A stretch of 64,000 bases of DNA from Acidovorax sp. sif1233. Lineage in GTDB: Bacteria > Pseudomonadota > Gammaproteobacteria > Burkholderiales > Burkholderiaceae_C. How positions within the stretch are numbered: position 1 is the first letter of the stretch; each line of letters opens with the position of its first letter. Position numbers and translations under genes: made by a program. The notes under the pieces were generated by a model. It ran no database searches and was not told where the DNA came from. It saw only the letters and a program-made list of their open reading frames with translations. Of this stretch, positions 16,790 through 23,690 are shown in pieces. The stretch lies in NCBI RefSeq assembly GCF_019218755.1, contig NZ_JAHUWZ010000001.1, positions 1,116,001 to 1,180,000 on the forward strand, given 5' to 3'.

Positions 16790-17189
16790 GGCGAGTCCTT
16801 GTTGCTGAACCGGGCAGGGTAACCGAGTTTGACAAGAAATGGGCGTGTAGCGCTTGTTGGACAAGCGCAATATGCTATAAAAAATAGAGCATGAGCCGTG
16901 GACGGAGCCTGAGTATGCCGGCCCCTGCGCGGTGCGGGCCTGCATGGCACGCCGCTTGCGACGCTGGGGTGTTGTGCAAACGCTGCCGTCAACGCGCATC
17001 CATGCACGCGTGCAATGCCCGTCCTGCGCCGCTGGCACCACCCCGGATGAACGCCCCTGGCTTTTGCCCGCGGGCCTGCTGTAATGTTTGCGGCGACGGG
17101 GTGTGCCGGCCGCTGCGGCCCGCGTGGCCGGTGCACCGTGCTGCCACACCCTTCGCCAAGCCACCTTTCACCCACTGGAGAACCTCGAA
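16790..17189. other. 400-bp gene-free stretch
   Basis: Holds one dispersed-repeat copy (16848-16892: AGCGCTTGTTGGACAAGCGC, then TGCTATAAAAAATAGAGCA) and the leader of the periplasmic protein gene at 17190. No credible ORF: the minus-strand frames crossing it have no ribosome-binding site or family signature. Confidence 0.6.
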
Positions 17190-17972
17190 ATGATCCCCAA
17201 GAAAATCCTCGCCCTTGCCGCAGCCGCCGTGGTGGCCAGCCTTGCCTTCAGCCAGGCCGCGCAGGCCGGCCCCCGGCTCGACAAGATCATGGAGGCCAAG
17301 GTCATCCGCGTGGGCACGCCCGGCGACTACCGCCCGTTTGCCATGAAGACCGACGCGGGCTACTCGGGCCATGACATCGACGTGATCGAGACCATGGCCA
17401 AGGAGCTGGGTGTGAAGATCGAATACGTGCCCACCACCTGGCCCAACCTGGTGAAGGACCTGCAGGGCGACAGGTTCGATGTGGCGGTGGGCGGCATCAC
17501 GCGCAACGTCAACCGCATGCGCATCTTTGACATGCTGCCCGGCTACGCACCCTTCGGCAAGGTGGCCCTGGTGCGCGCGGCCGACAAGGCCAAATACACC
17601 AGCGTGGACGCGATGAACCAGCCCACGGTGCGTGTCATCAAGAACCCCGGGGGCACCAACGAAACCTATGTGCTGGCCAACCTGAAAACAGCCCAGGTCA
17701 GCACGCACGACAAGAACGCCGAGATCCCCGCGTTGATCGCTGAGGGCAAGGGCGACGTGATGATCACCGAGACGTACGAGGCCCTGCACTATGCCAAGGC
17801 CGACCCGCGCCTGCACGCCGCGTTCGTGGATGCACCGCTCACGCCCAAGAACTACCTGGGCTTCATGCTGCCCACCGACGATGCCGACTATGTGCGCGTG
17901 ATGGGCTTCGTGTGGGGCCTGGTGGACAGCCGGGGCGCCATCAAGCAAGCCGCCGACAAGTGGCTGAAGTGA
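17190..17972 (+). CDS. PheC-like periplasmic cyclohexadienyl dehydratase or amino-acid-binding protein
   Basis: 260 residues: signal peptide MIPKKILALAAAAVVASLAF ending near AQA-GP, then a type-II periplasmic binding fold. RLDKIMEAKVIRVGTPGDYR, PTTWPNLVKDLQGDRFDVAV, GGITRNVNRMR and NPGGTNETYVLANL match the pattern I remember for Pseudomonas aeruginosa PheC, which converts prephenate to phenylpyruvate and arogenate to phenylalanine. The Glu in MITETYEAL lies where PheC has its catalytic acid. If right, this is a periplasmic enzyme derived from a binding protein; the alternative is a plain amino-acid ABC receptor, but no permease or ATPase gene is adjacent. GGAG lies 10 bases before the ATG. 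Confidence 0.72.
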   Translation: MIPKKILALAAAAVVASLAFSQAAQAGPRLDKIMEAKVIRVGTPGDYRPFAMKTDAGYSGHDIDVIETMAKELGVKIEYVPTTWPNLVKDLQGDRFDVAVGGITRNVNRMRIFDMLPGYAPFGKVALVRAADKAKYTSVDAMNQPTVRVIKNPGGTNETYVLANLKTAQVSTHDKNAEIPALIAEGKGDVMITETYEALHYAKADPRLHAAFVDAPLTPKNYLGFMLPTDDADYVRVMGFVWGLVDSRGAIKQAADKWLK

Positions 17973-18100
17973 AGTGATGTGATGTGAATTGAGGGATGGG
18001 GAGGGGCTGGGGCGGCGGGCGCGTGGCGCGGCACCGCCTGCCGGTGCGCCGCCGTTCACCCCGCCGCCGGGGCCGTGTGCATGGCCCGGCCGGCACCGAT

Positions 18101-18565
18101 TTACTCCGCCGGAATCTCCGGCTCCACCAGCAGCGCCAGCAGCTGCAGCGACTCCTGCCAGCCCAAGTAGCACGCCTCGGCGGGGATCACGGCAGGAATG
18201 CCCGCCTGCACGATGGACACCTCGGTGCCCACGATCACTTTTTTCAGCTGGATGGTGGTGCGCATCTCGCCCGGCAGGTTGGGGTCGTCGAACCGGTCGG
18301 TGTGCACGATGCGCTCGCCCGGCACCAGCTCCACATACTCGCCACCAAACGCATGCGTCTGGCCGTTGCTGAAGTTGGTGAACTGCATGCGGTAAGTGCC
18401 GCCCACGCGGGCATCCAGGCTCAGCACCCGGCCGGTGAACCCATGGGGCGGCAGCCACTTGCACATGGCGTCGGGGTCCAGGAACGCGCGGTAGATGCGC
18501 TCGGCCGGTGCGCGCAGCACGCGGTGCAGGGTGACGGTGCCTGTGGGGGTGGTGTTGGTGGTCAT
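18101..18565 (-). CDS. SRPBCC/AHSA1-domain protein
   Basis: 154 residues of the START-like AHSA1 family: TVTLHRVLRAPAERIYRAFL, KWLPPHGFTGRV, GGTYRMQFTNF and C-terminal EACYLGWQESLQLLALLVE. AAGGAGA is 10 bases upstream of the ATG. The fold forms a hydrophobic cavity; most bacterial members have no assigned ligand. A second SRPBCC gene is at 19661 behind an ArsR regulator, but this copy is on the other strand and alone. Confidence 0.88.
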   Translation of the reverse strand: MTTNTTPTGTVTLHRVLRAPAERIYRAFLDPDAMCKWLPPHGFTGRVLSLDARVGGTYRMQFTNFSNGQTHAFGGEYVELVPGERIVHTDRFDDPNLPGEMRTTIQLKKVIVGTEVSIVQAGIPAVIPAEACYLGWQESLQLLALLVEPEIPAE

Positions 18566-18680
18566 GCTGGGGTCTCCTTGGGGGTGGACATCAGGGTGGA
18601 TGAAGGCGTGAGCCGCTCAACCATATCGCTCATTCAACGTGTTCACACCCTGACGACGAACGGGCCCGCGCGTTTTCGAC

Positions 18681-18709
18681 AAGCCGCCGCTGCCACCGCG
18701 GCTTTTTTT
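18681..18709 (+). terminator. Hairpin with T-tract, possible terminator
   Basis: AAGCCGC ... GCGGCTT (10-base loop) followed by seven T on the plus strand. No plus-strand gene ends directly upstream, so its client is unclear. Confidence 0.35.
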
Positions 18710-18713
18710 CGTT

Positions 18714-19031
18714 TCAGGCGGAAACCATGCGGGCCCCAAAACTCTCGCTGCCCTGGGCCCAGGCCAGCAGCCGGTCGATGTTGGGGTGCTTGCCCGGGAA
18801 GGCCTGCGCGTCGGCCACATGCTCGGCGTACCACTCCAGCCCCAGGGTGGCGGCCGCGGGCGTGATGCGGCCGCCATACAGCGCCGCCAGCGCGGCATAC
18901 ACGGCCAGCGAACCCGTCTGGCCGGGCTTGTTCTCGATGGTGGCCAGCACCTGGCCGCCAGCGTCCAGCAGGTGCAGGGCGGCGAGGTGGCTTGTGGAAG
19001 GAAGCAGCTGAAGGCGGTTTGCGAAATTCAT
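18714..19031 (-). CDS. DUF2322-like conserved hypothetical protein
   Basis: 105 residues starting MNFANRLQLLPSTSHLAALH with conserved-looking blocks TIENKPGQTGSLAVYAALA, LEWYAEHVADAQAFPGKHP and NIDRLLAWA. This matches my memory of the DUF2322 family (about 100 residues, soluble, function unknown). Start at the ATG 19031; the ribosome-binding site is not obvious, and a longer frame to 19217 crosses the promoter region of the divergent ArsR gene and is rejected. Confidence 0.72.
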   Translation of the reverse strand: MNFANRLQLLPSTSHLAALHLLDAGGQVLATIENKPGQTGSLAVYAALAALYGGRITPAAATLGLEWYAEHVADAQAFPGKHPNIDRLLAWAQGSESFGARMVSA

Positions 19032-19191
19032 GGGCAAGGACAAAGAGTGGGTGCCACGGGCGGATTCCCCGGCCCGCAGCGAATGGATGGATCGTGTGGG
19101 CCCGCATTGTCGTGCCACCCGGTGGGCCGCACAAACGATCCCGTGTCCCGCGCAGCGCGCCTGAATCTTTTTACGAAGGATTGACCAATTC

Positions 19192-19207
19192 ATAGCCGTT
19201 TGGTTAT
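19192..19207. promoter_or_regulatory. ArsR-family operator candidate, distal site
   Basis: ATAGCCGTTTGGTTAT, an imperfect palindrome of the form ATAACC-N4-GGTTAT with one mismatch, centred about 41 bp before the arsR-type start at 19241. Its partner lies at 19220-19235. Confidence 0.6.
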
Positions 19208-19219
19208 TATTCGTCATCC

Positions 19220-19235
19220 ATAACCAATGAGTTAT
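19220..19235. promoter_or_regulatory. ArsR-family operator candidate, proximal site
   Basis: ATAACCAATGAGTTAT, the same ATAACC-N4-GGTTAT pattern with one mismatch, 28 bp (centre to centre) from the distal site and only 5 bp before the GTG start. It fits autorepression by an ArsR/SdpR-type repressor. Confidence 0.6.
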
Positions 19236-19240
19236 ATCCT

Positions 19241-19564
19241 GTGAAATCCCCTGAAGACCTGACCTTCGCGGCGTTGTCGGACCCCACGCGCCGTTCCATC
19301 TTCCAGCAGCTGTCCCGGGAGGGGCAGCAGACCGTGAACGTGCTGACGGGGCATTCCCACATTTCGCAACCTGCGGTGTCCAAGCACCTGGCCGTGCTCA
19401 AGCGCGCGGGGCTGGTGGAAGACCGCCGTGCCGGGCGCGAAACCTACTACCAGGTGCGGCGCGAAGGGTTGGCGCCCCTGGTGGACTGGATGAGCGTCTA
19501 TGCCGGCTTCTGGAACCAGCGCCTGGATGACCTGGAGAACCTGCTCGGACGCATGGACCAATGA
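19241..19564 (+). CDS. ArsR/SdpR-family transcriptional repressor
   Basis: 107 residues, compact winged HTH: FAALSDPTRRSIFQQLSREG, then the recognition helix in HISQPAVSKHLAVLKRAGLV and the wing EDRRAGRETYYQV. There is no metal-binding ELCVCDL box, so it is the SdpR-like type that commonly precedes SRPBCC genes. Start is GTG. The stop overlaps a 35-codon ORF by ATGA, and the SRPBCC gene at 19661 follows; twin palindromes upstream are the probable operator. Confidence 0.9.
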   Translation: MKSPEDLTFAALSDPTRRSIFQQLSREGQQTVNVLTGHSHISQPAVSKHLAVLKRAGLVEDRRAGRETYYQVRREGLAPLVDWMSVYAGFWNQRLDDLENLLGRMDQ

Positions 19565-19668
19565 CTGCGCAACTCCACTCCAGCAAAGACACCATGCAGA
19601 ACCGCCATCACCGTTCCAGCCCCGAGGCTGCCGTCGCGCTCACCTTGCAGGCGGTGCGCCATGGCTGA
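19561..19668 (+). CDS. Possible 35-residue coupling ORF
   Basis: ATG overlaps the ArsR stop (ATGA) and the stop overlaps the first codons of the next gene (ATGGCTGA), so 35 codons exactly bridge the two genes. The product (MTAQLHSSKDTM...) has no recognisable feature. It may serve only to carry ribosomes to the SRPBCC start. Confidence 0.35.
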   Translation: MTAQLHSSKDTMQNRHHRSSPEAAVALTLQAVRHG

Positions 19669-20134
19669 CGCAACCCGATCCCATGGCCCCACCCCCACGG
19701 CGCAAGGCACCCGGTCCCTGGTGTTCGAGCGGCAGCTACCCCACCCGCGCGAGAAGGTCTGGCGCGCGCTCACCCAGTCCTGGCTGATGCAGGAGTGGCT
19801 CATGCCAAACGACTTCGTGGCCGAGGTGGGGCACCGCTTCACGCTGCGCGCGCAGCCCCTGCCGGGCTGGTCGGGCGTGACGCACTGCGAGGTGACCCTG
19901 GTGGAGGAACCCAGCCAGCTCGCCTACCGCTGGGGCAACGGCACCGAGTCGGCCAATGGGCTCATCACCCACATCACCTGGACCTTGCAGGAGCACGGCG
20001 GCGGCACGCTGCTGCGCATGGAGCAGGCGGGTTTCCGGCCCAACGATGGCATCAGCTTCGAGCGCATGGGCGGCTTGTGGCCGCGCATTCTGGAGCGCCT
20101 GGAGCAGGTGGTGCACAGCCGCGAAGGCCCCTAA
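19661..20134 (+). CDS. SRPBCC/AHSA1-domain protein, ArsR-operon member
   Basis: 157 residues: SLVFERQLPHPREKVWRALT, then QEWLMPNDFVAEVGHRFTLR, a YRWGNG strand and C-terminal WPRILERLEQVV. This is the AHSA1 type typically paired with an ArsR/SdpR repressor. ATG at 19661, overlapping the small coupling ORF. The ligand is unknown. A flavodoxin-type gene follows 61 bp later and may be in the same transcript. Confidence 0.88.
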   Translation: MADATRSHGPTPTAQGTRSLVFERQLPHPREKVWRALTQSWLMQEWLMPNDFVAEVGHRFTLRAQPLPGWSGVTHCEVTLVEEPSQLAYRWGNGTESANGLITHITWTLQEHGGGTLLRMEQAGFRPNDGISFERMGGLWPRILERLEQVVHSREGP

Positions 20135-20195
20135 CGCCAGCCTGCCACGGCCTAGCCAACCTCCCTCATATCCCTCACCCACAGTTTCTCAACCC

Positions 20196-20840
20196 ATGAA
20201 CTCAAGCATGAACATGACCCTGACGACGCCCACTCTCCAACCCACCCGCGCCCCTGGTGTGCGCATTGCCATCGTCTTTCACAGCGGCTATGGCCACACG
20301 GCCCGGCAGGCCCAGGCCGTGAAAGAAGGCGTGGCGCAGGTGGAGGGCACCGAGCCCCTCCTCATGACCGTGGAAGAAGCGCCCTCACGGTGGAATGACC
20401 TCGCGTCCGCCGACGCCATCATCTTCGGCGCGCCCACCTATGTCGCCAGCGCCTCGTCGCAGTTCAAGGCCTTCCAGGAAGCCACGTCCAACGTGGTCAT
20501 GGCCAAAGGCCTCGGCTGGAAGGACAAGATCGCCGCGGGCTTCACCAACTCGGGCTCGCGCTCGGGGGACAAGCTTTCCACCCTGATGCAGATGGCCCTG
20601 TTCGCCGCGCAGCACGGCATGCACTGGGTGAACCTGGCGCTGCCCCCGGGCAACTGCTCGTCCACCGGGTCGGAGGAAGACCTGAACCGCCTGGGCTTCT
20701 GGCTGGGCGCCGCGGCGCAGTCCAACACCGACCAGGGTGCCGACGTGGTGCCGCCAGAGGCAGACCTGGCCACGGCGCGGTACCTGGGGGAACGCGTGGC
20801 CCACACCACGCTGCAGTTTGTGCGGGGGCGTGTGCACTGA
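20196..20840 (+). CDS. Flavodoxin-fold (WrbA-like) NAD(P)H oxidoreductase
   Basis: 214 residues. The FMN phosphate loop is HSGYGHTARQAQAVKEG, followed by SADAIIFGAPTYVASASSQF (flavin ring binding) and AAGFTNSGSRSGDK, the WrbA/flavodoxin order. Predicted cytoplasmic FMN-dependent quinone or dye reductase. Start at ATG 20196; ATG 20208 is also possible because the first 20 residues are not conserved. Probably co-expressed with the ArsR/SRPBCC genes. Confidence 0.85.
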   Translation: MNSSMNMTLTTPTLQPTRAPGVRIAIVFHSGYGHTARQAQAVKEGVAQVEGTEPLLMTVEEAPSRWNDLASADAIIFGAPTYVASASSQFKAFQEATSNVVMAKGLGWKDKIAAGFTNSGSRSGDKLSTLMQMALFAAQHGMHWVNLALPPGNCSSTGSEEDLNRLGFWLGAAAQSNTDQGADVVPPEADLATARYLGERVAHTTLQFVRGRVH

Positions 20841-20876
20841 GGCTGGCTTGTGGCCTTCTGGCCAGCGCGCTGAGAT

Positions 20877-20932
20877 TTCAGTGAAATGGGCTGCTGGAGC
20901 TGGATGGATAAGCGCTGGCAGCTATCAAAACT
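20877..20932 (+). repeat. Dispersed Comamonadaceae-type repeat, copy after flavodoxin gene
   Basis: TTCAGTGAAATGGGC, then TGGATAAGCGCTGGCAGC and TATCAAAACTG. Block order as in copies at 13981 and 16418; it lies between two convergent genes. Confidence 0.7.
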
Positions 20933-20991
20933 GAAGCGCAATCGATTCCAGGAAGAAGGACGCACCGGCCCCTGCGCGCGCGGGCACCGGT

Positions 20992-21321
20992 TCAGGCCTG
21001 CCACACCCCAAACCCCGCCGAGCGCAGGTCGATGCCGATCTCGATCTCCCGGTCCACCGCGTCTTCGTAGCTCATGGGGTTGAAGCCTTCGTACAGGTCG
21101 GGCAGCAGGCGCAGGCCGTACTGCTGTACAAACCGGTTCGCCTGGATGCCTGCCTTGTGCTTGTCAAACCGCACGTCCGGGTCCAGGCCCGTCATGCCCA
21201 CGTACACGCAGGGTTTGCCGTCGATGTAGCCGGGGTTGTTCTTGCGAAAGCGGGGCTCGTTCAGCACGTCCTTCGAAAGCTCGACGACATAGACGTGGTG
21301 GTGGAGTTTGCGGCGGGGCAT
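20992..21321 (-). CDS. GIY-YIG-like nuclease-family protein
   Basis: 109 residues: an HVYVVELS strand and VYVGMTGLDPDVRFDKHKAG form the GIY...YIG-like pair (here VYV...VYVG), followed by ANRFVQQYGL and a Glu-rich helix (YEDAVDREIEIGIDLR) where the family has its catalytic Glu. The motif is degenerate and short, so nuclease activity is uncertain. The ATG at 21321 has no good ribosome-binding site; a longer frame to 21435 has a basic Ala/Pro-rich extension of doubtful reality. Confidence 0.7.
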   Translation of the reverse strand: MPRRKLHHHVYVVELSKDVLNEPRFRKNNPGYIDGKPCVYVGMTGLDPDVRFDKHKAGIQANRFVQQYGLRLLPDLYEGFNPMSYEDAVDREIEIGIDLRSAGFGVWQA

Positions 21322-21676
21322 GGAGCGACAGGAGGAAAAAAGAACCACCGGCGCAGCGGGAACACGCGCAGGCAGCGCCGGCAAGCGTAGCAAAACCCGG
21401 CGCATTGCTGGCGCGGATGCTCCGGCACTGCCCAATTCGCGCCTTTTAAAACCAAAAAGAATATTAATTCAAATTCAAATGCGAATTGATATATACTGAG
21501 TGGGTTGCAGTCACGGCCCTTAACGCGTGCCGTCACCGCAACGCCTGCTCTGTGGCGGCCATCCGCCCCAGGCCAGCCGCCTTTTGCGACCTTTGTCGCC
21601 CAGTGGGTCTGTAGAGCTGCAGCCCACCGAGTCCCTCGATGCTCACGCAGGTCGATTTCCAAGCCTGCGATCCTGA
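21322..21676. other. 355-bp gene-free stretch with AT-rich promoter region
   Basis: Most of it has no features. 21446-21498 is strikingly AT-rich for this genome (TTTTAAAACC, AATATTAATTCAAATTCAAA, GATATATACT) and is a likely promoter for the rightward small gene and the RRM gene that follow. Confidence 0.5.
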
Positions 21677-21916
21677 ATGAACCAGATTTCAAAGACCGCC
21701 ATTTCCATGGGCCAGTACGTCGTTTCGCCCGCGACACACCCGACCGACTGCGGCCGCTTCCGCGCCTCCTTCTCGGTCCACCGTTCCCAAGGCAACGGCA
21801 GCTACTGCCGTGTCTTCCGTTTCGACAAAGCCTTTGCCTCGCGCGAAGCCGCCCGGCTCTTTGCCGTTACCCAGGGCTGGCTGCAAACGTGCATGCCGCA
21901 TCCCCCCGTGTGCTGA
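21677..21916 (+). CDS. Small conserved hypothetical protein upstream of RRM gene
   Basis: 79 residues. The core VVSPATHPTDCGRFRASFSV...YCRVFRFDKAFASREAARLFAVTQGW resembles short Burkholderiales proteins (xYxVSP..GRF.ASVSI..R.FRF...A..YA..QG) that I recall near RNA-binding or cold-shock genes. Start at 21677 or the in-frame ATG at 21707. No domain of known function; the C-terminus (CMPHPPVC) is short and Cys-containing. Confidence 0.6.
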   Translation: MNQISKTAISMGQYVVSPATHPTDCGRFRASFSVHRSQGNGSYCRVFRFDKAFASREAARLFAVTQGWLQTCMPHPPVC

Positions 21917-22038
21917 TGGATGGCCTGCCCACCGCAGACCCCATCCACGCTTCCTCGTTGTGGCGGACATCCGGTCCGCACACCCTTGTCCCAACGGTGC
22001 GCCCTGCGTTGCGCGCCCTCCTTCAGAAAGGCTCCTCC

Positions 22039-22389
22039 ATGAGCACCAAGATCTACGTGGGCAACTTGCCCTATTCCGTGACCGATTCCAGCCTGGAAAG
22101 CAACTTTGCCGAGTTTGGCCGGGTTTCCTCCGCCAAGGTCATGATGGACCGCGAGACCGGCCGCTCCAAGGGCTTCGGCTTTGTGGAAATGGCGTCCGCC
22201 GAAGTCGCCCAGGCCGCCATCACCGCGCTGCACGGCATGTCTGTCGATGGGCGCGCGATTGTCGTGAACCTCGCCCGCCCCCGCGAAGAGGGTGGCGGCT
22301 CGGGTGGCTACAGCGCGGGCGGCTACAGTGCCAGCAAACGCTCGGACATCGGCTACGGCACGGGTGGCTACGGCGGCGGGCGCTACTGA
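22039..22389 (+). CDS. RRM-domain glycine-rich RNA-binding protein
   Basis: 116 residues: a single RRM with RNP2 KIYVGNLPYSV and RNP1 RSKGFGFVEM, then a Gly/Tyr/Ser-rich tail (GGYSAGGYSASKR, GYGTGGYGGGRY). This is the bacterial Rbp type, often cold-responsive and possibly RNA-chaperone-like. A 122-base gap separates it from the small upstream gene, and the AT-rich promoter region lies more than 500 bases upstream, so the leader may be long. A strong terminator follows 20 bases after the stop. Confidence 0.93.
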   Translation: MSTKIYVGNLPYSVTDSSLESNFAEFGRVSSAKVMMDRETGRSKGFGFVEMASAEVAQAAITALHGMSVDGRAIVVNLARPREEGGGSGGYSAGGYSASKRSDIGYGTGGYGGGRY

Positions 22390-22407
22390 ACCCGGCAGCT
22401 TCCTCTG

Positions 22408-22438
22408 AAAAACCGGCTCCGCGGAGCCGGTTTTTTTT
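22408..22438 (+). terminator. Rho-independent terminator of RRM gene
   Basis: AACCGGCTCC/GGAGCCGG stem with a CGC-type tight turn, followed by eight T. Confidence 0.9.
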
Positions 22439-22562
22439 CGTCCCGGCCCAGCGGCATGGAGCCATCCCCACAGCGGCGCGGGCCACCTTGCGCGCGCGGT
22501 GCACTGGGGCAGAATCCAGCCATTGGTGAGCTGAAGAACGGCAAACCAAGGAAGCACATCAC

Positions 22563-22727
22563 ATGAAATCCATCCATTGGTTCTCCCTGGCTGCGCTCGT
22601 CCTGGGGCTGGCGCTGCTCTTCCTGGGGTCTTCAACCGCAGGCGGGGTCGTCCTGGGGCTTGCCTTCGCCGTGGAGCTGATTTGCTCCGCATTGACGGGA
22701 AAACAGACGAACGATGGCACCCATTGA
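22563..22727 (+). CDS. 54-residue small membrane protein
   Basis: A short ORF with AAGGAA 9 bases before its ATG. The product has two hydrophobic stretches (HWFSLAALVLGLALLFLG and AGGVVLGLAFAVELICSAL) separated by a Ser-Ser-Thr turn, then a polar tail KQTNDGTH, so a hairpin inner-membrane protein is predicted. I recall similar unnamed proteins in related genomes. It stands alone after the RRM terminator. Confidence 0.6.
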   Translation: MKSIHWFSLAALVLGLALLFLGSSTAGGVVLGLAFAVELICSALTGKQTNDGTH

Positions 22728-22805
22728 TGTCCGCAAGGGGCGCGGAAGCGGCGCCGTCCGTGAAGAAAAAAATGGCCGGCCAACCTAGGCCCGCCTGGAG
22801 GCCTC

Positions 22806-23123
22806 CTACGGAGGGCTTCCCAAAGCGCCTAGCAGGCGTGCGCTCACCTCTGATGCATCAAGCGTGGCGAACTGCATGTTGTGCTGATCCGTCAGCGGGC
22901 CGTGGCCGGGTTCCATGCCACCGGCAGCGCTGTAGCCCATGGCCTTGAACTTCCAGACCCCGCCGACCAGCTTGAGCGAACCCACATGCGCGCCATCGGC
23001 GGTGTGCACTGACACCACCCCGGCGTTGAGCGGCAACAACTGCAAGGGGCCCGCCACCGGGCCGGCCGGCACGTGGGCGAAGGTGGGAGTGAACGTGGCC
23101 GACAAGGGCTGGGTGTGAGGCAT
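22806..23123 (-). CDS. Conserved hypothetical protein
   Basis: 105 residues: MPHTQPLSATFTPTFAHVPA, then LLPLNAGVVSVHTADGAHVG, SLKLVGGVWKFKAMGY and MEPGHGPLTDQHN. No signal peptide or membrane segment; the pattern suggests a small beta-rich domain. The ribosome-binding site is weak. Coding bias is like the neighbours (GC-rich third positions), which supports it as real. Function not recognised. Confidence 0.6.
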   Translation of the reverse strand: MPHTQPLSATFTPTFAHVPAGPVAGPLQLLPLNAGVVSVHTADGAHVGSLKLVGGVWKFKAMGYSAAGGMEPGHGPLTDQHNMQFATLDASEVSARLLGALGSPP

Positions 23124-23221
23124 GGCGGTGTTTGTACCGTAAAAGCGCGGCGCCCACCGCCTGGTGCCGTGCGGGGAATCGGCAGGCAGAAGTCTGTCTA
23201 CGGCCAGAAGCTGCCGGTGGT

Positions 23222-23265
23222 GAATCGTGAAAGCGGACGCTCAATGAACTGAGCTAGCGGCCCGC
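23222..23265 (-). other. tRNA 5'-half-like relic
   Basis: On the minus strand the sequence reads GGGCCGCTAGCTCAG, then a D-arm (GCTC..GAGC, loop AGTTCATT) and an anticodon-loop-like CTTTCAC. It lacks the invariant D-loop GG and has no recognisable T-arm downstream, so it is not a functional tRNA. It lies at the edge of the lower-GC segment 23.3-24.6 kb, as expected for an old attachment site. Confidence 0.4.
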
Positions 23266-23307
23266 AGAATGTTGGTTCGCTTGAGTGGTGGGTTAGACGC
23301 TGAAACG

Positions 23308-23580
23308 CTACTTTGTCTTCCGTTTTTGCTGACCAAATGGCCACCAACCTAGCAAAAAAAGTGGAAGGGACAGAAGTACCTTTAGTGCGGCATAGTTCGT
23401 TGCATCCAAGGTGGGGGCAGCGGCGGGCCCAACGATACCGCCTTGCTGAACATATTGCTCTCGATATTTCAGTAGCTCATCAGAGTTGCATGCTGCAGGG
23501 CAACTGCATGCGATGCATTCCAAGGCTGCAGGGCTGTTCGATGCCCCGCAGGATAAGCAAGACCATTGATATTCAGGCAT
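23308..23580 (-). CDS. Zinc-ribbon protein with C-terminal membrane segment
   Basis: 90 residues. The N-terminus YQWSCLSCGASNSPAALECI has CxxC...CxxC (CLSC, CIAC) as in RanBP2/zinc-ribbon modules, and the C-terminus has one membrane helix (ALKVLLSLPLFLLGWWPF) and a basic end QQKRKTK. Function unknown; possibly a membrane-tethered zinc-ribbon. Its base composition is clearly less GC-rich than the surrounding genes, as for the next gene, which suggests transfer. Confidence 0.7.
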   Translation of the reverse strand: MPEYQWSCLSCGASNSPAALECIACSCPAACNSDELLKYREQYVQQGGIVGPAAAPTLDATNYAALKVLLSLPLFLLGWWPFGQQKRKTK

Positions 23581-23690
23581 AGCTTCAACCCAATGTAGGT
23601 CGCGCCAATTCGCCGACCATATCTTTCGGTAGTTTGGCTCATAACGGCCAGGATCGGACCTTCAATGCGTCAACCCAATTTTTCAGTCCA

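Noticed and set aside
23222-23265. Calling a functional tRNA at this position
   Set aside because: The D-loop GG, the anticodon-stem pairing and the whole T-arm are missing, so it is listed only as a relic.
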